Below, one piece after another: positions 1-12,339 of a stretch of 64,000 nucleotides of DNA. The notes under the pieces are model-generated. The model was not told where the DNA came from and did no database searches. It saw nothing but the letters and a program-made list of their open reading frames with translations. Both the position numbers and the translations under genes were made by a program. The number at the start of each line of letters is the position of its first letter. The first letter of the stretch is position 1. The DNA is from Arctopsyche grandis (Eukaryota; Arthropoda; Insecta; Trichoptera; Hydropsychidae). The stretch spans positions 13,878,001 through 13,942,000 of the forward strand of contig NC_135360.1 in the NCBI RefSeq assembly GCF_051622035.1, given 5' to 3'.

Positions 1-1387
1 CGGAACGTTGTGTTTGTTTTTTTTTTCGAACGCAGATTAAGTCCGAGTGTAACGATACGATAATTATCGAGATCCACGGCAATTTTTACAAATGACTCAA
101 CATCTAATTTTTCGTCCATTATAGCTTGTAGTGTTTAATTTTTTTCGACTAGTATCTCACGATCATGTACCATTTTATAATTAACGATGGATTCCGGTCT
201 CACAGACGCAACAACATATTAGTTAATATCTCAACAATGTTGGATATTTCTCATATGAAAACATCTGCACAATGGACGTCTTGTGTATTTTTACTTTATT
301 AAAGATACGATTGCCCTATTGAACCAACTCAAAAGATAAAAGTATACAAAGCATGTGAAAGTACATACACAATTTGTCGACATACCACATATTATGTACA
401 TATATATAGCTACATATGCACATACACACATATGCAACTGCAAGTCATCCACAATTCGAAAACGTTATTTTTATATGTTATAAATTAAGTGCATAGTAAA
501 TTTACAACAGTAACAAGCGTCACGTTCGAATATTTCCCATGACCGGATATCCTGTTTTGATAAACGACTAAAAATGAATTTTACAGTAATTAAAAGACGT
601 TTACGTTCTCGGCATTCACTTACGGCTCCAATGATTTAACAATTTGAGTGTAAAAGTTTGATTTTAATTTTTTTTTAGCAAATTTGCATATTGTTATAAA
701 AATTTCGCACTTTACACATACAATTAGCACGAAAACGACTTTGTAAAAATTCCAGTAAAACGAACTTCTTTGAAATTATTACCACATCTTGGTATCAAAA
801 ATTTATCAAATTTGATGGACGATATAGTACGAGTATGTGTGTACATACAGTAAATTGGAACAGTAAAAAATCTTGCAAATTTGCGGTTGGCCGATTATAA
901 TGAAATTTTAAACAAAAGTAAAATAAAAACTGTGTAATCTTTATATAAATGTTGTATATATTTTTGGAATTGATAACCAAAGATCGGCGTTCGGTGGATG
1001 CTTTTCGCACAAAAAATGGTTCACTATTGTCAATTTCTTAGATAAACCATACTTTTTTGTTCTCTTGCTTTGAACATTTAAAGAGTGGTCTATTGTTATT
1101 TGAAAAGCATCCATCGACCGCCCAAGACTGTCGATAACTTATCAATTCTAAAAACATATTGAAACTCGGGGTCCGTTCTACTTGAAAGGTTCAATTCTGG
1201 AGAAAATCATGAGAATATATTTAAAAAAATTAAAATTTAAGGTAATTTATTTTTAATTTGCCTGTACGACGGCCTTGCCTACAACTACATATAAACATAA
1301 CCTACAAAATAAAAGTGATTTTAATTTGTAGGTTATGTTTGAAAATTGAAAGATTTTTAGTTATTTATGAGTTTATATACCTTACAA
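1..1387. other. AT-rich intergenic DNA, no gene seen
   Basis: No supported coding region. Short open frames lack coding character. The stretch holds poly-T/A runs and a small perfect-looking palindrome at about 1290-1339, with arms AAACATAACCTACAAA and TTTGTAGGTTATGTTT around a 16-17 nt loop. Confidence 0.6.
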
Positions 1388-1613
1388 TCTATGTAATATA
1401 TAATTTCGAAAAAGACTTTGTGTGTATGTAAGTTTTAGATGGAAACATAGAAAACAAATCAAAATTTCTATGACGACGATATAGATTCCGTTGAATATTA
1501 TTTTTTTTCGATCAAAATAAATTTAATAAAAAAACAAAAGAATTTTTGCTATTAGATTAGCCATTAAGCGGTTTATATTACAAACACCGAGCGAAGCCGA
1601 GTAAAACCACTAG
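1388..1613 (+). mobile_element. Short Helitron-like element
   Basis: The element begins TCTATGTAATATATAATTTC and ends with CCGAGCGAAGCCGAGTAAAA followed by CCACTAG, then a host T. The same two ends occur at 40113-40563. A 5' TC, a 3' CTAG, no terminal inverted repeat and no target duplication are the Helitron signature. It is about 226 bp and non-coding, so it would be non-autonomous. The class is inferred from the ends only. Confidence 0.5.
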
Positions 1614-1949
1614 TAATATTATAAAAAAAATGATTGGATTGAATTTCATCGGTATTTAAAAATCCTTTTTATTTTTGAGACTTCATTTTAAATTTACCGT
1701 AAAAAATAGGATTTTTTGAAAGCAAAAATATAAAACCCGCTTTTTAAAAATGCCGCAAAAACTAGGTTAATTCACAAAACGTACACACCCTATGCAGATC
1801 ACACACGCAATATACACATGTAAACAGGGTCACACGAAGAATATCAGTCAAAAATCAATCATTAATATGACTAATAAAAAGATATATTTAGATAAGGGCG
1901 TAAAATAATATAAAATAGAAAATGTCTGAGCGTAAACAGAGTATGGCAT

Positions 1950-2377
1950 TGGCGGTATATAAGGACATTCGTACCTAACGAGTCTTGACGTTGCGCAGTG
2001 AATCGATGGCAACGAAGGGGGGCAGATGTCGCGGTGGATTTATTATTGTTATGATTTCAGACGAATTACAACACCGATTGTTCTTTTCGGGATGACGACG
2101 AGGACACAAAGAGCGTAGCACAAAAACAAATTCAACAAGTTAGGCGGTGGTGCACCAATCGATACGGAAGTGCTGGCTGAGCTGTGTCGGCCCCTACTGC
2201 CACTGCAATGCACCCAAAAACGGTTAACCTACCCTCGACTACCATTCCCTGCTGTTCAGGGTCCACACAAGCCCCTTAACTTCGTGTGTATTAGATCAGT
2301 GGTACATAAGCCCTTTCAGAAGTCTATTTTTATGCCTACGTATCGGTTTGCATGTGGCGTTGTTTATTATTTTTAAA
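1950..2377. other. Possible promoter and small exon, unassigned
   Basis: A TATA-like GGTATATAAGG at about 1952-1962 is followed roughly 35-40 nt later by GCGCAGTG, and then by a more GC-balanced block to about 2270. On the plus strand, after an acceptor-like TGATTTCAG near 2060, one frame reads coding-like (TDCSFRDDDEDTKSVAQKQI, then QQVRRWCTNRYGSAG and a stop). Competing frames on both strands are also open for short distances. No family is recognised. It could be an exon of a larger gene or chance. Confidence 0.2.
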
Positions 2378-2888
2378 TAGTTTGTTTACCGACCACTTTC
2401 TCTATATCTAAACAATGAACGATAAATTATCAGTTCGCTATTCATGTTGAATATATAATTGCCTTTTGTTTACATTCGTCGCTAAGCATTTTCAGAACTG
2501 ACGAAATTGTGTATTATTAATTTCATCGAATAATGCAAATTATTCCTATCTGTGTTTTTTGCTTTGGTCACTTTTTTTTTTTTTTTACTATTTTTATAAA
2601 ATTCCATTGCAGCATTTTTTAATTATTACGGAGCGATCCCTAAAAAATATACCACCCCCTTTTAATATTAAAAAAAAATTAATAGAAATAATCACAATTT
2701 TGTTTGAAATAAAATGGAAAATTTAAAATATGATGTAAAAAAACGAAGAATATATGTAATTCGAATATAACATGCTAGTTATTAATTTTGAGATTTCTAA
2801 TGAAAATAATAAATAATATTTGTAAATAGTTTTTTTTGTATGATAAATAGTTGGGCTAATTAATATTATGTATTAGATGTATTATGAG

Positions 2889-2990
2889 TAGATGTAGGAT
2901 AGTCACAGTGCTATCCATTGTTCGGCAAACCTTTAACAATGCATTTACAACCTTTGAACAATACACGGCCCCCTCAGGCTCCGGTGACTA
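2889..2990. mobile_element. Short MITE remnant flanked by 8-bp duplications
   Basis: About 102 bp lie between ATTATGAG at 2881-2888 and ATTATGAG at 2991-2998. The start (TAGATGTAGGATAG) resembles the terminal repeat of the adjacent element (CATAGAAGTAGAATGCATAG), so it may be a relic of the same family. It has no coding capacity. Confidence 0.5.
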
Positions 2991-2998
2991 ATTATGAG

Positions 2999-3209
2999 CA
3001 TAGAAGTAGAATGCATAGAATCGCCCTCAGCTTCCAAAAATGTTGCTACAAAAACTCTGCCGCGCAGAGTTTGTTCATTGCTTGCTCATTGTTTGCTAAA
3101 CTTCGTCTCTCTCTTGTCTCTCTTCTGACTTTCCATCTCTCTCTTCGATGGCTCGCTTTTAGACGATATTTTTGTTAACAATGACCAATCTATGCATTCT
3201 ACTTCTATG
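2999..3209. mobile_element. hAT-type MITE with 20-bp perfect inverted repeats
   Basis: The element starts CATAGAAGTAGAATGCATAG (2999-3018) and ends with its exact reverse complement (3190-3209). It is flanked by ATTATGAG at 2991-2998 and 3210-3217. An 8-bp target duplication is typical of hAT elements. At 211 bp it is non-autonomous. The interior has a small palindrome around CTCTGCCGCGCAGAG and a CT-rich tract. Confidence 0.8.
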
Positions 3210-3445
3210 ATTATGAGCATTTATAAGAATTATAAATAGGTTTTTGAGCTATTTTTCCTATTATGCTGTACATTAACATTAGAATAATATAATACTATGA
3301 TAACTAACAAAATTAAATTAAAATTGTAAAATAGAAAATGATCAGTAGATCAGTAGCTATTAAAATAGATATAAGATGTATTGTCAACATAATTTCGTAA
3401 TAATAAAAAGCATTTAAAAATCATATCAAATAGTTGGGGAAAAAA

Positions 3446-5689
3446 ATTAAGTTTTTATACTTATATTATTAAATATATCTTAACATATAATGTTTGGTCG
3501 GTTCTCTTATACTGAAGTGAATAATAATCCACGTTAAAAGTGTCGATGTTAAAAGAATTGAAGCATTTGAGCTTTGGTGTTATCGAAGAATGCTCCGCAT
3601 CTCCTGGATTTAACGAATGACAAACGACAATGTCTTACGAAAGATGAGAACAGAAAGAACATTATTGAACACAGAAAACTCAGCTATTTCGGGAATTTCA
3701 AGACTGCTGTGACGCATTGCGGTAACCTGTCAAGTCACAGCGGTCATTAATTTGTTATTATTATCCTTTATCACTTTTTTAAAAATGTTTTTGTTATAAT
3801 AATAAAATATATATCAAATAAAATGAGAGGCCAGAAGATTCGATTCGCTAAGCAAAATGATTATCTATGTGGTATAGTGAAACTAGTAAAATTTTATATT
3901 AAATATAATTAAAAATAGTGGGAATTCGCAGAGTGGGTGGTAAATGCCTGTCCCGATTTCAGAACTTAAAAAATTGGACAGGAGTAACTCTCTATTTTTA
4001 CAAGGCTTTTTAAAGCTACATATTTCACGTCGCAAGTAGTCAGGAAGAATTCAAACAAATTGTCCGAAATTGGGAATAGGCTGAAGCCTGAATCGAGCTT
4101 GCTATAATAAGAATAAAATAAAGTATGATAGATTCATACTCTAAAAAATGTAAAAAAGTACGAAGCGAAAAGAAAATGAAAATGTAAAAATATGTAATTA
4201 CAGGATTTATTATTTTTATTTATTGTATTTTTAGACATTAAATTTTTAAGACATTAAAATGTCTTACGTTTTTTTTAATTGAACTGAATTAAAATATTAA
4301 AAAAGGGTTGACTATATTGTGGCATAATAACATACGGTATGCACGTTTGATAAATATAATATTCAAAGTAATAAAACTAGGTTTATTGCGTATTGTGTGT
4401 ATGTACATATGTATGTACATATAGAAACACGTATAAAATTTTTGTTGGATAAGCAATAGTACACGATTATTACCGAACGTTGAAATCATACGTTTACGAT
4501 ATGATTCAATAACAAAACGACCAATTCTAATAATAAATAATTTGACCGAATTGCTTTTGAGCAATTTCATTTTTTTAATATAATACAACCTTGCGATTTG
4601 CAATGTATTTTCGGTATGCTTTAATGGCGGCGGATATTTCACAAATTTACTTTTCAGAAAGATAAACAATCACCAATCACTCAATAGGTTACTAAAACGG
4701 ATATTACTTAGTCAATTGTATAAAAAATAGTAATGGGGACATTTTACTGCGGTTGTTTTACTTTCTCTAATATTGGTAAAATTCTAATATAAAACTTTAC
4801 ATTCCCAAATTGGGTTTTACCTACATAGTTCCTGTTCTGACACAAAATGCATTCGACAGCCGGATTAATTGGAACAATTGGCGCAATACGGGAATTGTTG
4901 TGTCGTGCACAACTCATGACCGCACTCGATAGAAGCAGTTTGTCATTCTTAGATAATAAATTTATGTAGGTGTTGGGCGAGCGAGTATACCTGGAAGGTT
5001 GTTGCAGCCTACAATAATAATTACTTATGCATTTTGCCTCCTTATGTTTTAATAGAAACATAACGAAACGACGAACAATCCGTTCGGGCTAGGTATCAAC
5101 TGCACAAATTTACTATCATTTCGCAATACACAGCAATATCCATCAAGTGCAATATCAAAATTTAATAAACAAATGAGACCATTACTTTTGACATATTTTC
5201 CATATAAATAAATAGGTTAAAAATTATAAAATTTTAAATTATAACGTAATGTGACAACCCTAATGAAACGCCACCCCTATTAGAGAGGGACGCGAGATAC
5301 GTCGGCTCTCTTCCCGTACAAAGCTTTCAATGACAACACTATTAACATTTTAACCGTTTTTCACGAAATTTTGTAATACTTACACAGAATGTTTATACCT
5401 AAACGTTTGCACATGTACATATGTTTATACGTATGTATTATTAAAGGATTTAATATTTTATAAAACAATTGAACGTGCACAATTATTATTTAAATATGTA
5501 TTAAAAAAACAAAACAAACTGTATGTGACGGATTTTAATTTTTATCAAAATAATTACACGAATTTGTAAATTATCGATAGATATTTTAGCAAATCACTTT
5601 TTAGTGTTTATTTTACGGCGCACGTTTGTAAATTTTAGGAGAATTTAATTTGTTAAATAACACAAGTATGCGGACGTAAACGACGATAC
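3446..5689. other. Intergenic DNA, no gene recognised
   Basis: No splice-consistent or homologous coding sequence was found. Open frames on the minus strand at about 4289-4669 and 4744-5061 have the amino-acid composition of translated AT-rich DNA and match no family I know. A more GC-balanced patch lies at about 5260-5330. Confidence 0.5.
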
Positions 5690-5946
5690 AAACGGATACT
5701 GCGAGCGTAAACAAATTTGAAAAGTGAACTGTCGACTCGTTCGTTCGGAACAAGTGCTAGACAAGCGCCGCTCGTACCGCTTCTCAAACTGTGTGTGTGT
5801 GTACGTCGATCGTGCCGCCGAATTATGTTTTAAAATTTAATAAAACCGTCCAGTTGTGAATTAAGAAATGAATCACATGCTGATTCACTCGCCCAAACAT
5901 GTAGTAAATTAATCAAAAAAGATTTATAATAAGGAGAGAGATCATG
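5690..5946 (+). promoter_or_regulatory. Candidate promoter and first exon ending ATG|GTAAGT
   Basis: A locally GC-richer block (5690-5830, with a GT microsatellite at about 5791-5801) leads to ATCATG at 5941-5946, followed directly by a strong donor GTAAGTTACG. This looks like a 5' exon that ends just after an initiator codon, as happens in many insect genes. No downstream exon could be assigned in this window. Joining it to CCDC86 at the AAG acceptor-like site near 7310 gives an early stop. The gene is unknown and the call is an inference from splice and start signals only. Confidence 0.3.
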
Positions 5947-6177
5947 GTAAGTTACGGCCATTTGGATTCAAGTGATTCAAGAGCTCTCATATGGGTAAAT
6001 AAAATGTCCAAAAAATGTTTTCAATAATGATTTTTTTGTATTTAAAATATAGATAAATACTTAATTACTATACGTCTAGTATATATTATACATACGACTG
6101 TCTTCCTCAGTAGTGTACTTAAGATTTAATCTGGGGAAGGGGGGGGGGGGAGTGGTTGAATGAATAAGTATATTCCG

Positions 6178-6320
6178 TTTGGTTTGGTGATTATTCCTCA
6201 AAAAGCAATCTGGTGCAAGTCACTAAAATCTCGATCACGGAACTCGAGTGCCAGATGTTCCGTGATCGAGATTTTAGTAACTTGCGCGTAATCGCTTTTT
6301 ATGGAATAATCCGTTTATCT
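6178..6320. mobile_element. Palindromic MITE (GGTTYGGTGATTATT family), copy 1
   Basis: The arms read GGTGATTATTCC...CACTAAAATCTCGATCACGG and, inverted, CCGTGATCGAGATTTTAGTA...GGAATAATCCG, around a centre of about 13 nt. The same termini recur at 7004-7187 and 21498-21669, and in part at 18794 and 21060. No coding capacity. Confidence 0.75.
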
Positions 6321-7003
6321 TCTGTTTGTATACTTCATAAAATTAAAAATAAATATTTGTAAAATAAAATTCAACCTCATTTTCTTAGAATAAAGTTTTT
6401 GAATTAATTTTAAAAATATACTTTTTGTATATTTTATTTTCGGGAGAAAGAAGCCTGCTCTTTCTGAGTGCGTCATTGGTTTCTAATATCCATCTTAATG
6501 TGTTTAATACAAAAGAGATGCGCTAATACTAATACAAAAGTCAAAAGTTAAATTAACAAATACAAAAAAATTTAAATCGACGAAGGGTTTTTTCTTTAAT
6601 TAAATATAACATTTAACTACTAGATGAAATTGTAACGTAGTAATAAAAATAATCATATAAAATAAATATTAAACTTTAACTAAAATTCAATCGGCTAATA
6701 ATTAGAATGTATGGTCCATAGTAGTGTTTCCCCTATGGTTTTGTTATAAATTTTTATGATCTTTTACTCGTATTAGGCTTTTAAACCATGGATATTTGTA
6801 AATTAACTTTTTTTTTTAAGTTATTTATGAATGACCTTCAGGAATTTAATATATCTGAATTATTTCCCTATTGAAGAAATTTTGGTATTAGAAGTGTTTA
6901 GAAGAAGTTTCAGGATTGAATGTTTTAAAATCGGACGTATCGATGAAAATTTGAAAGCTGTTTTAAAATTCCATTTAAATGATGGAAATAATAAAAACTC
7001 AAT

Positions 7004-7187
7004 GGTTCGGTGATTATTCCGCACAAAGAGATCTCACACGCATCACTAAAATCTCGATCACGGAACATCTTGAACCCGAAAATTCCATCCATTGACCTTT
7101 ACCCACACGAACTATCATACTAACGAGAGTTCTAGTGCCAGATAATCCGTATTCGCGATCGCTTATTTGCGAAATAATCCATTTACC
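7004..7187. mobile_element. Palindromic MITE, copy 2, just upstream of CCDC86
   Basis: The left arm begins GGTTCGGTGATTATTCCGCA, with the internal motif CACTAAAATCTCGATCACGG. The right end is GAAATAATCCATTTACC. The centre (about 7080-7130) differs from copy 1. It ends 150 nt before the CCDC86 start codon, so it lies in that gene's 5' flank and may overlap its promoter. Confidence 0.7.
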
Positions 7188-7336
7188 AAACTGAATATAA
7201 GTTTCGCTTAGGTAAAAATATATCGTGTTTTGGCCAACAGTCGCGTTCACTCGTGGCCGCATGGTGTCTTGACAGTTGACGGCGAGGTGTTTTGTTTCTG
7301 ACTTAAGACATTTTGTACTGTTTGATCGTTTTCAAC

Positions 7337-7883
7337 ATGACTAAAACCCAAGATAAAGTAAAAAATATCCTGAGTACTCTAAAAAAAAACCCTACAACGG
7401 AAACTACGACAGCCATTGATGTTGAAAAGAGTAATGTAGTAAATGTTCAAGTTGAGAAAAAATCACAGGACATACCCAGAGGAAGACCAAAATCGGGCCG
7501 AATATGGAAAAGCCCAAAGCAAAAGTACTAATACTATTAAAATTATTTATAATATGTATATATAAAATGTAACATGTGATATTGCTTATAGGTTTTCTTC
7601 TGTTAAAAAAACTAAAGGAGCCCACCAAAAATTCGAAGAAAAGAACAAACTCAGACAGCAATTGAAAGAAACTATGGAGACGTCTAAAGCACTTCGAGCC
7701 GAAAAGCAAGCTCAAAAGGAGGCCCACAAACAAAGAAGACGAGACAACATCAAGAAAACCGAAGAAAATAGGCTAAAATCCGAAATAGTCCAGGTCATTA
7801 CAAATTCGGCCAAGGTCAAACGAATGAAGAAGAAACAATTGAAATTCATCGAGAAGAGAGATACCACCAAAGTATCAAAATAG
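7337..7883 (+). CDS. CCDC86: CCDC86/Cgr1-family ribosome-biogenesis protein
   Basis: Two-exon gene: coding 7337-7524 and 7592-7883, with a 67-nt intron (GTACTAAT...TTATAG). The CDS is 480 nt and encodes 159 aa. The start ATG (7337) is the first Met of the frame. Visible are a low-complexity N-terminus (MTKTQDKVKNILSTLKK), the family signature IPRGRPKSGRIWKSPKQK at the exon junction, then a long basic, charged helix (EKQAQKEAHKQRRRDNIKKT) and the conserved tail EIVQVITNSAKVKRMKKKQL followed by KFIEKRD. This order matches human CCDC86 (cyclon) and yeast Cgr1, nucleolar proteins needed for 60S pre-rRNA processing. It is shorter than the human protein because the acidic N-terminal half is missing, closer to fungal Cgr1. 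A possible poly(A) signal ATTAAA lies at 7954. It is convergent with SPPL3. Confidence 0.92.
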
Positions 7884-10189
7884 TTTAAACTCGAATGTCA
7901 CTGTAAACGTATCCCTAAGAATAATTGTCTATAATGTACAAAAAGACCAAGAAATTAAAACTCCTATTAATTACTTGCTATTTTATACATCGGAACATTT
8001 ATGTCGACGTAATTTCGGTTGTGATATATTTTATGTACCCATTAATTGGTACTAGAGAAGAATAAGTCAACAAGACAAAATTTGAATTTTTATCATTTCC
8101 AAAAATTGTATTAATATTATTTGTTGGGAGAAAAAGACAACATCACATAGCGAGTCATTATTTGATCCTTTATTAAATCAAATTTATTTGGCAGTAGTAC
8201 AAAGATAATACATACACATGCACATTTGTTTTTTTTTTTGTATGTGCGTCAGTGTAAATATATATAATCATCATATATATATAATACATAAGCAAAATTT
8301 TGATTTAGACAACATTTTTTCTTGTAACAAGTTACTTCCATTTTGAGATTCATTTAATACATTATATCACAAATATCTTACACGAAATTAAAATACATAC
8401 ACTTATAAACTAAATAAACTTTTCAATATGAAATATATATATATATACAAATATATATATATATATATATATAATGTACCATATAAAAAATCTAAATAAT
8501 CACCATTTATTTATGAGCTAAAAACGAATAAATACTGAATAAAACGTCTGTAATTAAAATATTTTGTTCTAAAAAATCTGATACGAGTCATACGTTTGTA
8601 AAAACATGTAAAGTATATAATAAAAAAAAATCTTGAATGCAATACGTGTTATTTTCTATTACATACACTCATTTAGTTATTTAACGCATAAACTTATCTG
8701 TTAACTTTCTTATTCGATACATGCTAAATATAATCAACAATACTATCAGAATAAAAGAAAAAAAAGATGTAAATAGTCGCCATTCATACTTGTACGAATA
8801 AATTGACATCAATTTCACTCACAGATGTAACGATTAATCTTCTAATGCATTCACAAATTTGTACAAATATATCATTATAGTGAAAAGATCAATGAAGTGC
8901 AGTTTGAATTTAATTTTTTTTCCATTTTCAATAGTGATTTATTACATACACACATATTTTATATATTTTACATACAGATTAACTTTACAAAATATGGGAG
9001 AGTATTTAGTGCACGAAACTGGGTATATTGGAATCTTGTACGTTATAATTTCAAGTTTTTCTATTCACAGATAATATTTTAATTATAAATTTACCACAAT
9101 AGCTACATTGTCTTTTAAAATAAACGATTATTTCATTAACACGAATGATTCTGTCACTGTACATACATATATATATAATCTCATTGAAATATAATAACTT
9201 AATAATAATTTCAAATATAAAAAAAGAATACATGTCAATTATATCAATCCATTAAAAAAAAGATAAAATGATCATTTGAATGTGGCAATTGATCTTGTAA
9301 TTAGTCTCAATATGGAGTAAAAGTCTCATTTGATTGCACGGTACTTATTACAAACGTGATTAAAAATAAATTACATTATTCCTGAACAGAAATAATCAAC
9401 CAATAAATATGTGTTTTATGCATAAGCTTACACGTATAAAGAAATGCCGTTTAACCATCGGAAATGTATTACTTCCCTTAATGTAAAGAAACAGTAACTG
9501 AATAAATAGTTTTGAAAGGCCGAAGAATCATTTCAAGATCTTATTATGCAATATTGTTGAATTATATTATGTGCTAATTTACATATATTAAGAGAAAAAT
9601 TCACATCAGTCAAATTACATACAATGTTCAAATGAAATGTGATCTGAAACCACCGAACAATATATAATCATAAAATAATTGAACTATTTATTTATAATAA
9701 AAAATGTGAAAATAAAGTACTGCTTATAAATAACAAAAAAAATGCAAGTACGATCATATATAATACATACATATATATATTTTTTATATATTATAATTAG
9801 TGAATTAACATACGAGTATATTAACCCTCTAAAAAGAATCACCGAATAGTTTTAAAAATGCGCGCACACAACCATCCACCGCACATGTTTTTGTATTTAT
9901 TTTTATCATTGTCACTTAATCTGAAATAATTGTCGATTGTATCACTTTTCAATATTAGTATTAGTGTTTTGTACACAAAATTCCAACACTCTGAACAATG
10001 TCACCAATGTCTCACATACAATAACTTAATCTTACAAAGGTAGTTAACACACTTCTACTATTTCCACAGAAAGTAACTCATAATAAAAAAATACAATATA
10101 TTCCTGGGGGAAATAATTTGATTTTTAGAGTTTTGAGTCAGTCATAGGCTCAAAGTTTAGGAAGAAAGAGCATCTTACACTGTTCTGAA
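7884..10189. other. AT-rich gap between convergent genes
   Basis: It contains the 3' UTRs of CCDC86 (plus) and SPPL3 (minus; TTTATT at 9896-9901 could be its AATAAA) and AT microsatellites (for example 8430-8473). Open frames at 8859-9233 are AT-rich and show no coding features. No gene recognised. Confidence 0.6.
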
Positions 10190-12084
10190 TCAGACATCAA
10201 AGTTTGAACCGTTTTTATTTGGATTTGGCATTATGAATGGTTCACTCCACATTCTTCTGAGATCGCCCTAAAAACAAAAAAAAAGTTACAGTTACAACCA
10301 TTGTCTTTACGACGATATCGATTTCAACACGCACAATAGTAACTTACTCTGACATATGCCATGGTAAGAAGTGGCAATAATGTGAAAGGTACCAAATACA
10401 ATAGTGCCGGTTGAGCCGCTTTGAATATCTCAGAGCTAACAGTGGCCGTTAGAAGTCCCAGGAAATATCCCAATAGGGAACAATGGAAATAAGTGAGACG
10501 AGAGCTCTGGATCAAAATTTTCAAAACAACATTAGACAATGAGTACATTATTGATTAAAACAAAATCAAATTGAATATATATATAATAATAATCACCATC
10601 GATCTAGGTCCTGGAATACTACCCGTTTCACAAACGAGGGAAGCTTTTTTGTAAGCGTCATAGCGCAATACAAAACACAACAGTAAACCTGGCATTACAA
10701 TATCACCCAAACCTGAAATTGAACGTTAAATTTACGTTTTAAAATATAAACAAAACAGATTTCAACTAAATTGAAATATTAACTATACACACCAAGCATG
10801 CTAAAATGTCCTTGATGATGCATCGATGGAAAAACAAGTTTCGCAGGAAGCGACAATTTCGGCACAACTTCAGCTCCTCTTGCACCCATTCCACCGAGTT
10901 GCAATCTTCTGGCGACTACATTTACCGGATTCTCCGCCGGTCTGAAAAACGATTCACAATTAAACCCATCGCATTAAAACAATACACTTGTTTTGCACAA
11001 ACAAAATAAATTACCTAGTGGCGACTTTAACCATAACATTGGTAGTGAAGATGTACGACGAAAAGAATACCCAAAACACATCGTACAACAACAATCCCGT
11101 CAGCAGCAATGTGGACACTTTCAACGATGGAAGCCTCACAAATGCAATGAACGTGACACACAGACCCATTCCCATAGCTGAAAAAGAAACAATGAAAATT
11201 ACAAACAAATCAAAATCAGATAATTGACGGATTAAATTTAATAAAATTTACCATCCATGAGTAGCCAATGTCCGGTGAGCACCCAAACGGTGACGATGGC
11301 GAGACTCAACCCGAAGGCGGTCAATTCAGCGGCACTGTACCGGCCGCAGCATCCGCAAGACACCCGAGCGGCTCCCGTGCCACCTCCGCAGATGTACTGA
11401 CACAAAGGTGTCAACAGAAAGGCGAGAGCCACACAAGCAATAACTGAAACATTCAAACGACGGTGAGTATACGATATGAATATACTACAATGTAAATAAA
11501 TGGGTAACCCAACGATACACACTTGCTGTACATATTGCAAACAGCATTTGCATGGAATCGAAAAAGAAAAACATCACGAGCAAGGAGACCGAAGCTCCCA
11601 GCGGCAAGCACAACGCCTGCATCGTGTCCAAAGTTTGCACGTCTAAAAAAAAAAAAAAAAAAACACGAGCGTGGTGAGCATTACACAGAAAGTCGACAAA
11701 TATCCAACATTATAAATAATATAAACGTAGTCTATAATACTTATGAATAATAAAAAAGGAATAGAAATTACAATTTAACATACTATTGGTAGCATGTGTT
11801 GTGGTAGACGCAGTGCCTAAAAGATTGGCGGCTTCTTTTTCCCTTTCCTGGCGTTCTCGCGCCTCTCTTTCCATATTCAGAGAGCGGAAACTTCCATACA
11901 CAATCAACAACATTGATATGAGGAATGTTGAAACTCTACGATTTAGATTTGATTAAACGACACTCTTAAATATAAATATCTTTACAGACAAAAAAATATA
12001 TACAAAGCAGTACCTGGAAGAGTCCATGATTGAATATGCCCATTGATATTCACGATATTCTATATTTCCCGGCGGTTGCGACAT
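10190..12084 (-). CDS. SPPL3: Signal peptide peptidase-like 3 (SPPL3), complete
   Basis: Nine coding exons on the minus strand: 12084-12014, 11935-11784, 11642-11523, 11443-11252, 11177-11015, 10941-10793, 10712-10597, 10506-10348 and 10267-10190. All introns are GT-AG and the phases are consistent. The CDS is 1,200 nt and encodes 399 aa (human SPPL3 is 384). Landmarks: [11 protein letters not shown] at the N-terminus; [13 protein letters not shown] in TM1; a variable, charged loop; [39 protein letters not shown]; catalytic [11 protein letters not shown] (Asp211); VKVATRPAENPV; catalytic [19 protein letters not shown] (Asp286); QPALLYL (PAL motif, 354-356); and C-terminal [15 protein letters not shown]3 is a Golgi intramembrane aspartyl protease that sheds glycosyltransferases. 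All catalytic motifs are intact. The loop before GLGD is about four residues longer than in human, and the TM1-TM2 loop differs in sequence. Confidence 0.97.
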
Positions 12085-12339
12085 TATGACAGTTCAAACA
12101 AGCGCTGACGAGAAAACGAGTATTATTTCAGCTTAATCTCAAAACGTTCTATGGAAAACTGAAAAAAAAAAGTATACTAAATTAGCAAAAAAGTAATACA
12201 ACGAATCATGCGAATTAGTAATTTATATTTTCACATAATGCCATTACGGGTTGCCCTCGAGCGATACCTATGGTATTAAATGGTACATATATATAAAATT
12301 AAAAATTAAATAATGATGACATAATAGGTAGGATGGTTT

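Larger units (their letters stand above)
2851..3445 (+). repeat. LINE-type 3' tail repeat, copy 1, with nested insertions
   Basis: Sequence starting ATTAATATTATGTATTAGAT and ending AATAAAAAGCATTTAAAAAT occurs four times in this window (also 15808-15985, 20560-20895 and 62690-62985). The common simple tail and variable 5' extent suggest the 3' end of a non-LTR retrotransposon. This copy is interrupted between 2889 and 3217 by two short inverted-repeat insertions. Confidence 0.55.

Noticed and set aside
7313-7336. Upstream start for CCDC86
   Set aside because: The frame is open to 7313 but has no ATG there. The first ATG, at 7337, gives a good start.
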